DNA of 64,000 bases from Liquorilactobacillus sucicola DSM 21376 = JCM 15457 (GTDB lineage Bacteria; Bacillota; Bacilli; Lactobacillales; Lactobacillaceae), in contig NZ_BALC01000002.1 in NCBI RefSeq assembly GCF_000612445.1, forward strand, positions 186,001 to 250,000, in the 5' to 3' direction. The notes under the pieces were generated by a model, which did not search any database, had not been told where the DNA came from, and saw only the letters and a list, made by a program, of their open reading frames with translations. Shown here piece after piece: positions 17,104 through 25,836 of the stretch. Made by a program: the position numbers and the translations under genes. Every line of letters starts with the position of its first letter. Within the stretch, counting starts at the first letter, position 1.

Positions 17104-17848
17104 TTAACTTATAATTACTTCTTTTAGTTTTGTATTTTCTTTTTCGATTTGTTCTAGCTTTTCCAATACTTTTTTATTGCTGTCTTCTTCGTGTGTGAAA
17201 AAAGCAGTAAGCAAACTTGCCAGCATCCCTATAAATCCAATCCCTACAAACATTAGCAGAACAACTGCGAATTTTCCAATGGTAGTATGTGGAGAAACAT
17301 CACCATAGCCAACCGTTGTTGCAGTGGCAATTGCCCACCAAAATGATTCTCCCAATGGGGTACTTTCAGCTAATGCTCAAGTATATCAGACCATTTGTTT
17401 TCAAAAATTTTTTTATGTTATTTTGCAATTTACCGCTCAAACTCACCAGTCTTGTTAAACGTAATATTCTTATTATGCGAGCTGCTCTGGTAATACGTGC
17501 AAATCTAGCTACGCGAAAGAAACTAAAAGCAGAATTTATGGGTATGATAGCTAGTAAGTCTCAAAGATTGTTTTTGAGAAATTCATTTTTACTTTTTGCT
17601 AACGCCAGACGAGAAAAGAAGTCAACAGTGAATAGCAGTAAAATACTGTTATCAATATAAATATAAGGCGGACTGCTTAACTGCAAAATATTCGCATAAT
17701 CCAGTATTACCAAAACTATAGAAGTAACGGTCAAAAAAATAATTATGACATCGTAGATTTTCTCAAATTTATCGGTCCTAAACATAGTTGCTTTGTTACA
17801 AAAGCAAGCAATTAACGGAATAACTACTGTAATTTGAAGTTTGATCAA
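17104..17848 (-). pseudogene. Voltage-gated-type K+ channel, broken
   Basis: An ion-channel gene with an in-frame TGA (17561-17563) and a frameshift near 17370. Piece one holds helices S1-S2/S3; the following sequence encodes an S4-like helix with regularly spaced arginines (RVARFARITRAARIIRILRL); after the frameshift come the pore with the selectivity filter TVGYGD, the last helix, and a coiled-coil tail. The full product would be about 245 residues, typical of small prokaryotic Kv channels. Two independent lesions make it a pseudogene. Confidence 0.88.
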
Positions 17849-17882
17849 TTTAATGCTTAGTGGTCATTTTGTTAAATGATTT

Positions 17883-18194
17883 CTATGAAAAGTCCATTTC
17901 CACTACGGATTCTTCCAATTCTTCCAAAATCTCGTTATCCTCGATGAAATTGGCCCAGCTTTTTTGGGGCGCCAAGGCATCTTCTTTGATGTACATCTTT
18001 AATTTGTCATGAATACCAGTGATGAAGGTAGCAAGCATTTTATCTGCTGCACGTTCCAACATTGTTTCATTCCAACGTTTTGCTGGTTGTCTTTTTTTGT
18101 TTTTTGCTTGTTGGAAAACTAAAGCTTTATCCCAAAAAATCTTAACAGCACGACTATTATTATTTATATATTCCTGCAATTCTTGTTTGTTCAC
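17883..18194 (-). CDS. Hypothetical protein, 103 aa
   Basis: A helical, charged soluble protein with an acidic C-terminus (EILEELEESVVEMDFS). GTG start behind a strong aggaggaaa. No family recognised. It lies alone between the broken channel and the efp terminator. Confidence 0.6.
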   Translation of the reverse strand: MNKQELQEYINNNSRAVKIFWDKALVFQQAKNKKRQPAKRWNETMLERAADKMLATFITGIHDKLKMYIKEDALAPQKSWANFIEDNEILEELEESVVEMDFS

Positions 18195-18310
18195 TATTGT
18201 TTCCTCCTATTTTTATAATAAAGATTCATTCAGACGTTGTGATTGCTGGTCTAACGACTGATATTGCGAATGCTGCCGCATGCAATTGAAAATGTTCTGT
18301 GCAAAAAAAT

Positions 18311-18372
18311 AAAAGATTTCCTTCGGTGCAATCATTGGTCAAAAACCCAAATGGACCGAAAGAAATCTTTTT
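18311..18372 (-). terminator. Terminator of efp
   Basis: Arms 18311-18327 and 18355-18372 (aaaagatttccttcggt / accgaaagaaatcttttt), 27-base loop, with T runs on both sides, so it can act in both directions. Confidence 0.8.
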
Positions 18373-18432
18373 TACTTTCACCTCTAGAAGGGGCATATGC
18401 TCAATAAATAGTTGTCTATTTTAAATCGTAAA

Positions 18433-18990
18433 CTATGCGCGCTGCTTATAAGCTCCAGTGGAAGTATTGATAACCAACGTGTCGCCTTCTTGAATGAAGT
18501 CCGGCACAGCCACTACTAATCCCGTTTCCAAAGTAGCAGGTTTTCCACCACTGGCTGCGGCAGCACCCTTGATATTAGGTGCTGTTTCCGTGACACGAAG
18601 TTTGACGGTAGTTGGCAGTTCTACTCCAATCAGTTCTTCATTACAAAAATCCAATTGAACCTTTAATTCTGGGATTAAATATTTTACTTCACTTGTAATT
18701 TGATCAGCCGAAAGTTCGTACTGATTATAGGTGTCTAAATCCATGAAGTAAAAAACATCACCCTGTTTATACAAATATTGTGCCTGCTTTTTGTCAACAA
18801 GTGCTAACTCAACCTTTTCAGAGGGACGCATAGTTGTTTGAACAATAGAATTAGAACGGATATCCTGTAATTTCATCTGCATAACTGTATTGCCCTTGCC
18901 AGGCTTGTGATGATTAGTTTCCAGTACTTTAATCAATTTGTTGTCTTTTTCAAAAACCATACCTGATTTTAAATTAATCGCTTCTACCAT
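18433..18990 (-). CDS. efp: Elongation factor P
   Basis: 185 residues, normal EF-P length, three beta-barrel domains. It rescues ribosomes stalled on proline runs. The tip loop HHKPGKG carries Lys32, the residue modified in Bacilli. The conserved C-terminal block AVPDFIQEGDTLVINTSTGAY is intact. Monocistronic, with its own terminator. Confidence 0.97.
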   Translation of the reverse strand: MVEAINLKSGMVFEKDNKLIKVLETNHHKPGKGNTVMQMKLQDIRSNSIVQTTMRPSEKVELALVDKKQAQYLYKQGDVFYFMDLDTYNQYELSADQITSEVKYLIPELKVQLDFCNEELIGVELPTTVKLRVTETAPNIKGAAAASGGKPATLETGLVVAVPDFIQEGDTLVINTSTGAYKQRA

Positions 18991-19392
18991 TTATGACACA
19001 CTCTCCATCTTTTATTAACCGCAAAAGTTGCAACATTTGGAACGAAAAGACTTAGGGGGAGCTAGGGATAGTGCAAAACCTAAAATCAACATTTCTAAAT
19101 CCACCAATCATTATTATTTGCTACACTACTAATTCTATCATATTAAGCGCACACAAAGTACAACTCAGAATATTTAAATAATTACATTTAGTAAAATAGT
19201 TCCACGTCAAGGCTTGTTGAAATTAGTGCATCTTCCGCTTGAGAAACTTTCGAGCAGAAATTCACTAGAGAACGCTATATAGCGAATCAATGAAGTGTCT
19301 CGGTAATCAGACATGATGCTAATTAATCGAGTTTGCGTTAGAGAAAAACTACAATGAAAATAATAAATAATATGGTCAACGGAGGTTTTCTT
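18991..19392. other. Divergent intergenic region efp / DUF1345 gene
   Basis: No gene. It must contain the promoters of both divergent genes. A 12-bp perfect palindrome cgctatatagcg (19273-19284) could be an operator. Confidence 0.4.
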
Positions 19393-20040
19393 ATGGTGAA
19401 AGAACAAGGAAAAAATATTTTGCGGCAGAAATGGATGCACTTTGTGATTGCTGTGATGTTAGGGCTCGTCAGCGGGCTCATCTTAAAAGTTTATTTCAAT
19501 TGGGAGATTTCCCTATTAATGAGTTGGAACGCAGGAGCTGTCACAGCAATGGCGTTAATGTGGTTTAATTTTCACCCATTAACGGGAGAACATACTAAAA
19601 AAGTTGTCTTAACCGAAAGTATACGGTATTCCTTTTTAGATATAGTGATTATCATAGCTAGTTGTGTTAGTTTGGGCGTTGTTGCAATTTTAGTAACTGT
19701 CGGCAAGGGGAATCCCTTAGAACTCGGTGTGGGGCTGGTAAGCATACCTATTTCATGGAGTCTAGTGCATGCGATATATACCTTTCATTATGCTGAACTC
19801 TATTATAAAAAGAGTTATGGGCAAAAAGAAGGCGGGGTCAACTTCAATAACAACGAACTACCAAGTTTTTGGGATTTTGCCTATTTGTCCTACACGATAG
19901 GCATGACTTATCAGGTGTCTGATACGAATTTTTCAACTACGAGTTTTCGCAAAGCAGCCTTAGGCCACGCCATGATTTCATTTTTGTTCAACACTGTTAT
20001 AATTTCGATACTTGTTAATTTTATAGCCGATTTAGCATAA
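19393..20040 (+). CDS. DUF1345 family membrane protein
   Basis: 215 residues with six membrane helices. The C-terminal signature FWDFAYLSYTIGMTYQVSDT is diagnostic for DUF1345; function unknown. The ATG at 19393 lies eight bases behind ggagg; the upstream in-frame ATG at 19354 has no site. Single gene. Confidence 0.9.
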   Translation: MVKEQGKNILRQKWMHFVIAVMLGLVSGLILKVYFNWEISLLMSWNAGAVTAMALMWFNFHPLTGEHTKKVVLTESIRYSFLDIVIIIASCVSLGVVAILVTVGKGNPLELGVGLVSIPISWSLVHAIYTFHYAELYYKKSYGQKEGGVNFNNNELPSFWDFAYLSYTIGMTYQVSDTNFSTTSFRKAALGHAMISFLFNTVIISILVNFIADLA

Positions 20041-20173
20041 TCTAAAGTAATTGAGATCTCTGTGAGAAGCTGTGCATCAAAATCAGCTATGATGAGTGAA
20101 GCTTACTAGAGTTGAACGAAATATGCTAAACTGAATTATTGTAAATACATGAATTGGGAAAGTTGGGGCGCAA

Positions 20174-21283
20174 ATGTTAAGAGTTTTAAAACGGCTTTCA
20201 GCTGATAAGACGTTTATTTTTACAGCATTGTTAGTCGTTGTTTTTACTATGTTCGGGACTATCAAGTTTTCTGACATTGATACAAAGACGATTCTTTCAC
20301 TTTTTTCGTTGCTTGTTATGGTTTCAGTATACGAGCAAAAAAAATTCTTTACATTTAGCGCTAATGCAGTTCTGCTAAAATGCAGCTCAACACGCGAGGT
20401 CATTTTGGTAATGTTCCTATGTTCTTTTGCGGGATCGATGTTATTTACCAATGACGTTGCGATAATTACACTGGTTCCGATTTTTTTTAGCATCAGCAAA
20501 CAAATAAAAATATCTAAAATTATGCCAATTTGTCTTTTAACGATTTATGCTAATTTAGGTAGTGCAATAACAACCTTTGGTAATCCGCAAAATCTATATC
20601 TAACAGCGCATTACCGACTCAGTATATTTGATTTTTTAGCACATTCCAGCGTGGTAGGTTTGTTTTCATTGGTTAGTCTCGTTATTTCCACGTTGTTTTT
20701 TCCCAAGAAATCTATTTCGAAACTTGAAGTTGCGCAGGTAGAAATCGAATGGTCGAAGATGAAGTGGGTCTTTTTGGCGACTATTATTGTTCTCTGTGGT
20801 ATTTTAGAGCTCATCCCAATCTGGATCTCGGTGCTGGTCAGCCTTTTTTGCGCATTGACGGCGGATAAAAGAGTTTTTTCTAAAATTGATTACGGAATTA
20901 TCTTAACGTTTATTAATTTTTTTATGGTCGTGGGAGCTGTGAGCCGAATTGATTTTGTTCATACTCTACTGCTTAAAAACACGCGAAATACACTGTCAAC
21001 ATTTATTTCTAGTGTTATTAGCAGCCAATTTATCAGTAACGTTCCTGCTGTGGTCCTTTTGTCAAAGTTTACAAATAACACTTATGGCCTTTATTTAGGA
21101 GTGACAATAGGCGGGTTAGGAACTATCATTGCTTCTTTAGCTAATTTGCTGGCTTTGCGGCAATATAATGCTTTCTCGCAAGATCATAGTACATTCAAGT
21201 TCTTTAAAACATTTACCTGGGTGAACGTTGGCTACCTTGCTGTTTTTATGTTGGTTGGCTGGGGGTTAATATGGCTGCAATGA
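20174..21283 (+). CDS. Anion transporter of the SLC13/ArsB superfamily (YbiR-like)
   Basis: 369 residues, about ten membrane helices, with the two inverted halves of ion-transporter proteins: TNDVAIITLVPIFF and GNPQNLYL in the first half, SNVPAVVLLSKF in the second. Relatives move dicarboxylates, citrate or arsenite; substrate here unknown. Slightly short for the family (usually 370-430). Confidence 0.82.
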   Translation: MLRVLKRLSADKTFIFTALLVVVFTMFGTIKFSDIDTKTILSLFSLLVMVSVYEQKKFFTFSANAVLLKCSSTREVILVMFLCSFAGSMLFTNDVAIITLVPIFFSISKQIKISKIMPICLLTIYANLGSAITTFGNPQNLYLTAHYRLSIFDFLAHSSVVGLFSLVSLVISTLFFPKKSISKLEVAQVEIEWSKMKWVFLATIIVLCGILELIPIWISVLVSLFCALTADKRVFSKIDYGIILTFINFFMVVGAVSRIDFVHTLLLKNTRNTLSTFISSVISSQFISNVPAVVLLSKFTNNTYGLYLGVTIGGLGTIIASLANLLALRQYNAFSQDHSTFKFFKTFTWVNVGYLAVFMLVGWGLIWLQ

Positions 21284-21332
21284 TGAGTGTGGCAAAAAAT
21301 TAAAGATATATCTTGAAAAAATGAGCGAATAA

Positions 21333-21368
21333 AAAATAAGCAAAAAAGTAAGTAATAAGTGCTTATTT
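21333..21368 (+). terminator. Weak terminator-like stem-loop
   Basis: aaataagca / tgcttattt arms in an A/T-rich context, 50 bases after the transporter stop and overlapping the end of the convergent AraC remnant. Confidence 0.4.
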
Positions 21369-21618
21369 AAACAATATAATTCTGTTGCCAACCTTTTTCT
21401 ACTTTACAGTTTGTTTTTTGCGACTCTTTCGTAAACTGCACGGGAGATGTTTTTCTGTGTTTTTCAAATACTCTGCTGAAGCAATTTGAATCATTAAAAT
21501 CACAGTTCAGCACTATTTCTGTTATATTTTGATCACTGTTTTTTATGAGTTCAACGGATTTATTGACTATATGTAACTCACTTTCATTGTAAATTTTTTG
21601 CTTTAAACAGTCTGACAA
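21367..21618 (-). pseudogene. AraC-family regulator, C-terminal remnant
   Basis: 83 residues matching only the second half of an AraC DNA-binding domain: two-helix motif ITEIVLNCDFNDSNCFSRVFEKH and SPVQFTKE. AraC regulators are usually about 270-290 residues; the sensor domain and first HTH are missing, and the acetyltransferase gene ends only eight bases upstream, so the rest was deleted. Confidence 0.75.
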
Positions 21619-21625
21619 AAGATGA

Positions 21626-22243
21626 TCAGTTGTCTCTTGTCTTCAAATAATTTGCTTTTTCAGCTTGCCAGTATTTTTCATCTGTGGCTGTTATTTTGCG
21701 GATAGGGTGGGCGGGAACGCCTGCTGCAAGCACGTTAGCAGGAATATCTTTAGTGACAACTGCGCCTGCACCGATTACAGTATTATCACCAATTGTGACA
21801 CCGGGACAGATGGTGACGCCACCTCCTAGCCAAACGTTGTTGCCGATTTTGATCGGATGTCCATACTCCAGATATTCATTGCGCACACTTGCTGCGAGGG
21901 GGTGCCCGGCAGTGTAAAGCCCAACGCGTGGGCCAAATAACACATTATCGCCAATAGAAATGGGTGCTATATCTAGGAAGATACTGTCATAATTTGCGTA
22001 GAAGTTCTTCCCTAAATGAATGTTCTCTCCATAATCCATACGTGTAGGAATTTCAATGTAGGCGTCTTCACTAGGACAATCTATCATTTCTTTAAGTAAT
22101 TGTGTTCGTTTAGTATTCTCCTGCGGCAAAGTTTGGTTATATGTGTAAACGCGTTGTTTTGAATTTTGACGCATTTTAACAAGTTCGGCATCATTTGAAG
22201 AGTAAAGCTTTCCCGCAATCATCATTTTCTTCTCTGAAGTCAT
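21626..22243 (-). CDS. Sugar O-acetyltransferase (maltose/galactoside acetyltransferase family)
   Basis: 205 residues with the N-terminal Mac domain (MIAGKLYSSNDAELV) and a left-handed beta-helix of hexapeptide repeats (IGDNVLFGPRVGLYTAGHP, IGNNVWLGGGVTICPGVTIG, NTVIGAGAVV). The histidine of TAGHP is the catalytic base in this family. Transfers acetyl from acetyl-CoA to a sugar. ATG behind aggaggt. Confidence 0.92.
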   Translation of the reverse strand: MTSEKKMMIAGKLYSSNDAELVKMRQNSKQRVYTYNQTLPQENTKRTQLLKEMIDCPSEDAYIEIPTRMDYGENIHLGKNFYANYDSIFLDIAPISIGDNVLFGPRVGLYTAGHPLAASVRNEYLEYGHPIKIGNNVWLGGGVTICPGVTIGDNTVIGAGAVVTKDIPANVLAAGVPAHPIRKITATDEKYWQAEKANYLKTRDN

Positions 22244-22420
22244 AAAATACCTCCTGTTTTTAACTACAAAAAATATTATAGCATGAAATAAAGCGCTCTC
22301 GAAGGCAAGTAACTCGCAAGTATGGAAGAATATATTTTTAGTATCAGCGCTAGATTATTCTGAAGATAGATGTGCGGGCGACATGGTTGCTTACTTGGAA
22401 GTAATTATGTAAGAGTACCA

Positions 22421-22479
22421 AAAAGGCTGGGTCAAAATGAAAAATATCCCAAAAGGTAAATTTTAACCTAGCTCTTTTT
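22421..22479 (-). terminator. Terminator within dispersed repeat R1
   Basis: Arms aaaaggctgggtcaaaat and attttaacctagctcttttt with a 20-base loop. T runs are present in both directions. Confidence 0.7.
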
Positions 22480-22544
22480 ATTTATTACATATAAACGTGT
22501 TTCATAAGTCTCAATTCTCCATCTACCTCGAATTTTGCCGACTT
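22425..22544 (-). repeat. Dispersed 3'-UTR repeat R1
   Basis: On the minus strand aaaattcgag.tagat.gagaatt, then acttatgaaacacgtttata, then the terminator stem. The same layout occurs at 29558-29669, 41364-41447 and 55212-55303. Confidence 0.75.
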
Positions 22545-22763
22545 TGTAATGCCTAAAAAAGCCGTTGTTGAAATAAACAACAACGACTGAAAAATGCATT
22601 TGCTATCTTTATACAGAGCTGGAATCAAGATGCCCACACGTCTCAACTCACCACTCATGCTAGGCTAAATTGGTTACAAATTCAAGGGTTGAAATAAAGC
22701 CTTTACAAAATCTTGACAAATCATTTGTAAAAACAATTTATCATTTCTTATTTTAGAAACTAA

Positions 22764-22833
22764 AAACCTCTAGTAGTTCTGCGACACGATTCAATGTGAT
22801 ATCCATCATTCATTCGTGAACTACTAGAAGTTT
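22764..22833 (-). terminator. Long-stem terminator after the 43-residue gene
   Basis: Sixteen-base arms (one mismatch) around ctagtagttc / gaactactag with a 38-base loop, followed on the minus strand by a T-rich stretch, 26 bases after the stop of the small gene. Confidence 0.65.
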
Positions 22834-22859
22834 ACAGGCAGTTAAGCAAGAGCTAGCTG

Positions 22860-22991
22860 TTAAAGCTGATTGCTTGTATGTTCTTCGGCAGACAGCTTGA
22901 AGATGTCATAAAGTGCTTTTGCAAGCGTGTTATTTTTATTTTCAACGCCATGCTGCCGCAAAATATTACTAATTTCTGTTTCTGTAAACAT
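22860..22991 (-). CDS. Small hypothetical protein, 43 aa
   Basis: ATG start about nine bases behind agggggtg, encoding MFTETEISNILRQHGV and a helical remainder ending in NQL. No family recognised. The strong site and the terminator right after it support a real gene. Confidence 0.5.
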   Translation of the reverse strand: MFTETEISNILRQHGVENKNNTLAKALYDIFKLSAEEHTSNQL

Positions 22992-23161
22992 CCAGCACAC
23001 ACCCCCTTTCTCGAATGATAATCTAAGTATAACGCAAAAGTCAAAAAGAATGGTGTAAAAAATATAAAACTGATATTACTATGAGTTCTACTAAGAGAAG
23101 GGGAAAACTAAGAAATAGATGGAAAAATGACGCATAAAAGGGAATTGCGGGAAATTGCAGC

Positions 23162-23452
23162 CTATTCTTTCTTGACAGGCGTATTATTTTTTGAATTAAG
23201 GCTTTTAATAATTTGATCATTTTGTGCGATTAGTACCCAGTTCTGTTCTACAATCGCTCTTAAATAACTAGCTGTTGCCTTTTCAGCAACATAATCGCTT
23301 GAAATTACTTTTTTGCTGTTTTTAAGAAGCTGTTGTTCTTCAAGTTCGCTCAAAATAGCCCTAACTTGCCAGAAAGCATCTCTGTCTAAATTGGCTAATC
23401 CTCTATCTTCCAAGAGTCCTTCTGCTTTTTTATTGTTATTGAATAGTGACAT
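23162..23452 (-). CDS. Hypothetical protein, 96 aa
   Basis: A charged, helical soluble protein (ILSELEEQQLLKNSKK); no family recognised. ATG 23452 sits nine bases behind aaagga; a TTG two codons upstream is too close to it. Confidence 0.6.
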   Translation of the reverse strand: MSLFNNNKKAEGLLEDRGLANLDRDAFWQVRAILSELEEQQLLKNSKKVISSDYVAEKATASYLRAIVEQNWVLIAQNDQIIKSLNSKNNTPVKKE

Positions 23453-23458
23453 TTTCAA

Positions 23459-24101
23459 GCATCCTTTCTAAATAATGTCTTTAAAGATATTGTAGCACTT
23501 TGTAAGTGGTACAAATAAATACATAGTAGTACCTGTAGAATTTATTTTTTTAAAATGTACAAAAAAGCAGTCCAAATATATACAACAGATTAGTGAAACA
23601 AAGAACTGGGTCCATTACTTTTACCCAGCTCTTTATTAATTAATTCGGTAGTCTATATGACTTTTGTCCCTAATCCAGTGAATCTTATCTTAATGGTTTA
23701 ATTTGATTTTTCGGCACTGGGAAAAATGTAGGATCAAGCAGACATATTTGAATAATCAAAAAATGAGAGTTATGCAAAGCAAAGCTACGAACATGAGGAT
23801 TTTTACTATTGAGCTAATGTGGAATTTATTAACATCATACACTTCATTTCATCTAATGGGAGTCCTAAAATGCTTTCGTTCGCCGGGGCTTCCACCTGAT
23901 ATAGTAGTCAATAACTACCAGCCATCAAGATTATATATGCTTTACGACATCCTAACTCAGAATATTTATCCAGATTCTTCCATAGTTGCTCAGCAAAACA
24001 ATTCTTTCAAAGTTATTATTTGCAGCCTTTATTGGATATTTCTGCGGCATTTTTCTGCCACATATTCTATAAAAAAGTATTTGCTGCAAGGACCGCCGTT
24101 T
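23459..24101. other. Intergenic region with a terminator
   Basis: A perfect terminator-type hairpin lies at 23600-23634 (aaagaactgggt / acccagctcttt). A 156-residue plus-strand frame (23703-24173) lacks a ribosome binding site and any recognisable motif and overlaps the next gene, so it is not called. Confidence 0.5.
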
Positions 24102-24962
24102 CTAGCGCAAAGCTTTTCGATAACCTTGTGCCTGTGCTTCTTGTTCATTGTTAAAGTAAACTGCATTGGCTGAGTTCATATGATATCCCGCCTGTCCTGG
24201 AACATGGTAAATATGTGATCTTGAATTTCCGATGATCTGTCCTTGGGTACCAGTGTATAAATCACTGCCAGTGGTATTATTATCACTTTGTGTCTGTACG
24301 GCAGCAGAACTAGCAGCAGCTCTAGAGGATGCAGCTGCAGTGCTTGACGATTCAGCGTTTCTGGACGCTTGAACTGCTGCCGCTTCACTTTGAGCCTTAG
24401 CGATACTGGATGATTCTGCCGTTTTAGATGATTCAGCAGCTGCTGATTTGGAAGATTCTGCAGCCGAGCTGCTGGCAGATTGCATTGCGGCAATACTGGA
24501 TGACTTTGCCGCTTTAGAGCTGGCTACTGCTGTCAAATATGTATCTGATCGGTTGTAAATACTCATTTGTTCCTGGCTGTGTTTTTTGCCGGCAGTTGCA
24601 AGTACTTTAAGTTTCATTTTTTTCTTCGAATCAGCCAGTTTAACTTTGACTTTGAAATGTTCGTTTTTGGAAACATTTCTTTTGATTGTTTTAAAATCCT
24701 TGCCCTTGATCCAAAGCTGTGCATTTTTGATGGACTTTCCCTTTATGTAAAAAATGCCATTTTCATTAGTTTGGTATTTAGATGAAAGATCATCTTTTTT
24801 CGAGGTAACCTCAATCAACTTTGACTGCTTGACCTGTGCAGCCTTTACTTCTTGAGTAGTGATGGAGTGTGTGAAGGTTACTGCTGATGAAAATGAAAAA
24901 ATTGAAAGTATGAGCACACTAGCCTTGGCTAGATAACCGTTGAACCTTTTCGAATGAAACAT
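24102..24962 (-). CDS. Secreted Ser/Ala-rich protein with C-terminal sunset domain
   Basis: 286 residues: signal peptide (basic start MFHSKRFNGYLAK, hydrophobic 13-30, likely cleavage after VKA), a beta-rich domain (about 45-135), a low-complexity linker built of SSA/AES repeats (about 145-225), and a C-terminal IIGNSRSHIYHVPG...YHMNSANAVYFNNEQEAQAQGYR, the sunset-domain pattern found in surface proteins and nucleases. No sortase motif. ATG 24962 behind aggggga; the leader is shared with the gene at 12503-14146. Function unknown, presumably cell-surface. Confidence 0.8.
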   Translation of the reverse strand: MFHSKRFNGYLAKASVLILSIFSFSSAVTFTHSITTQEVKAAQVKQSKLIEVTSKKDDLSSKYQTNENGIFYIKGKSIKNAQLWIKGKDFKTIKRNVSKNEHFKVKVKLADSKKKMKLKVLATAGKKHSQEQMSIYNRSDTYLTAVASSKAAKSSSIAAMQSASSSAAESSKSAAAESSKTAESSSIAKAQSEAAAVQASRNAESSSTAAASSRAAASSAAVQTQSDNNTTGSDLYTGTQGQIIGNSRSHIYHVPGQAGYHMNSANAVYFNNEQEAQAQGYRKALR

Positions 24963-24967
24963 TGTTT

Positions 24968-25009
24968 TCCCCCTAAATAAACAGCTTTTAAAGTCATCAA
25001 TTTTGGACT
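24968..25009 (-). promoter_or_regulatory. Shared leader motif, copy B
   Basis: AGTCCAAAATTGATGAC, TTAAAAGCTG and ATTTAGGGGGA in the same order and spacing as at 14156-14197, ending in the ribosome binding site. Confidence 0.6.
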
Positions 25010-25343
25010 GTAAGAAGTACAACTTACAAATTTATACTTTTATTAACGCTCTAATAATATCACATCTTGGATAATTATGTGTATTTTATTACCCATTAAA
25101 ATGGGGCAGCTGGATAATTTTAAAAGATACAGTATATAGAATGCATAAATATCTGCAAGCAATATTTTGTCTTTATTAAAAATCTATTGAGCTTTGAGAA
25201 CATAGAAATTCTGACGAGTTGATGGAAGGTGCAAGAGTAAAAAGCTATTGCAAAGATAGTCAAAGCTTGTGCAGATATCAAGCATCTAGTAGAGGTTTCA
25301 GTATATAATAGAAGAGGAATTATGCTTACAAGGTGGTGGAGGT
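25010..25343. other. Divergent intergenic region
   Basis: AT-rich, no gene seen. A tataat at about 25303 is a plausible -10 for the downstream plus-strand gene. Confidence 0.4.
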
Positions 25344-25706
25344 ATGGTATATCAGTATGAACCTAATGACGACATCAAAGACCAAGTGAGGATCATTATG
25401 CGAAATTTTAATGAAATTCAAGTTGCTTATAACGCTGTTTATGAGCCGGACACCTGTGTCTACGAGAGTAAGAAGCATATCATCATCATTGACAATGCTT
25501 GTAGTTCTTGTCAAGAACTGCTGCGCTGCTATAAAACAGGTGTTAAATATAGAACTGATTTAGAATTTCTAATCAGAAAAGCAAAGCATATACTGGCAAA
25601 ATTGCCGCAGACATACGATGATATTACTCGAACCGAGCGTGACTCGATCTATACTGCAATTTCATTGCTGCAGCTGCGTTTTGATGGTAAGTTTCTAGAT
25701 GAATAA
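25344..25706 (+). CDS. Hypothetical protein, 120 aa
   Basis: A soluble protein with a C-x-x-C pair (ACSSCQELLRC, about 51-61) and a helical C-terminal half. No family recognised. The ATG follows ggtggtggaggt. Ends 130 bases before the tyrosine phosphatase gene. Confidence 0.6.
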   Translation: MVYQYEPNDDIKDQVRIIMRNFNEIQVAYNAVYEPDTCVYESKKHIIIIDNACSSCQELLRCYKTGVKYRTDLEFLIRKAKHILAKLPQTYDDITRTERDSIYTAISLLQLRFDGKFLDE

Positions 25707-25836
25707 CCTTGATCTTAGCCCTTTGAGAGAGTCCAGTTAGACGGGTTTTAGATAACAAATTGTTACCGGATTCAGTTCTGTAAATTAATTTTGTATTGAA
25801 TTTAAATCCATTTGTGAGAGGCAAGGTGATTAGAAG

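Noticed and set aside
22560-22590. Perfect small stem cgttgttg / caacaacg as an extra terminator
   Set aside because: No T run and no gene ending nearby in either direction.
23703-24173. A 156-residue plus-strand open frame
   Set aside because: No ribosome binding site, no recognisable motif, odd composition, and it overlaps the 3' end of the secreted protein gene on the other strand.
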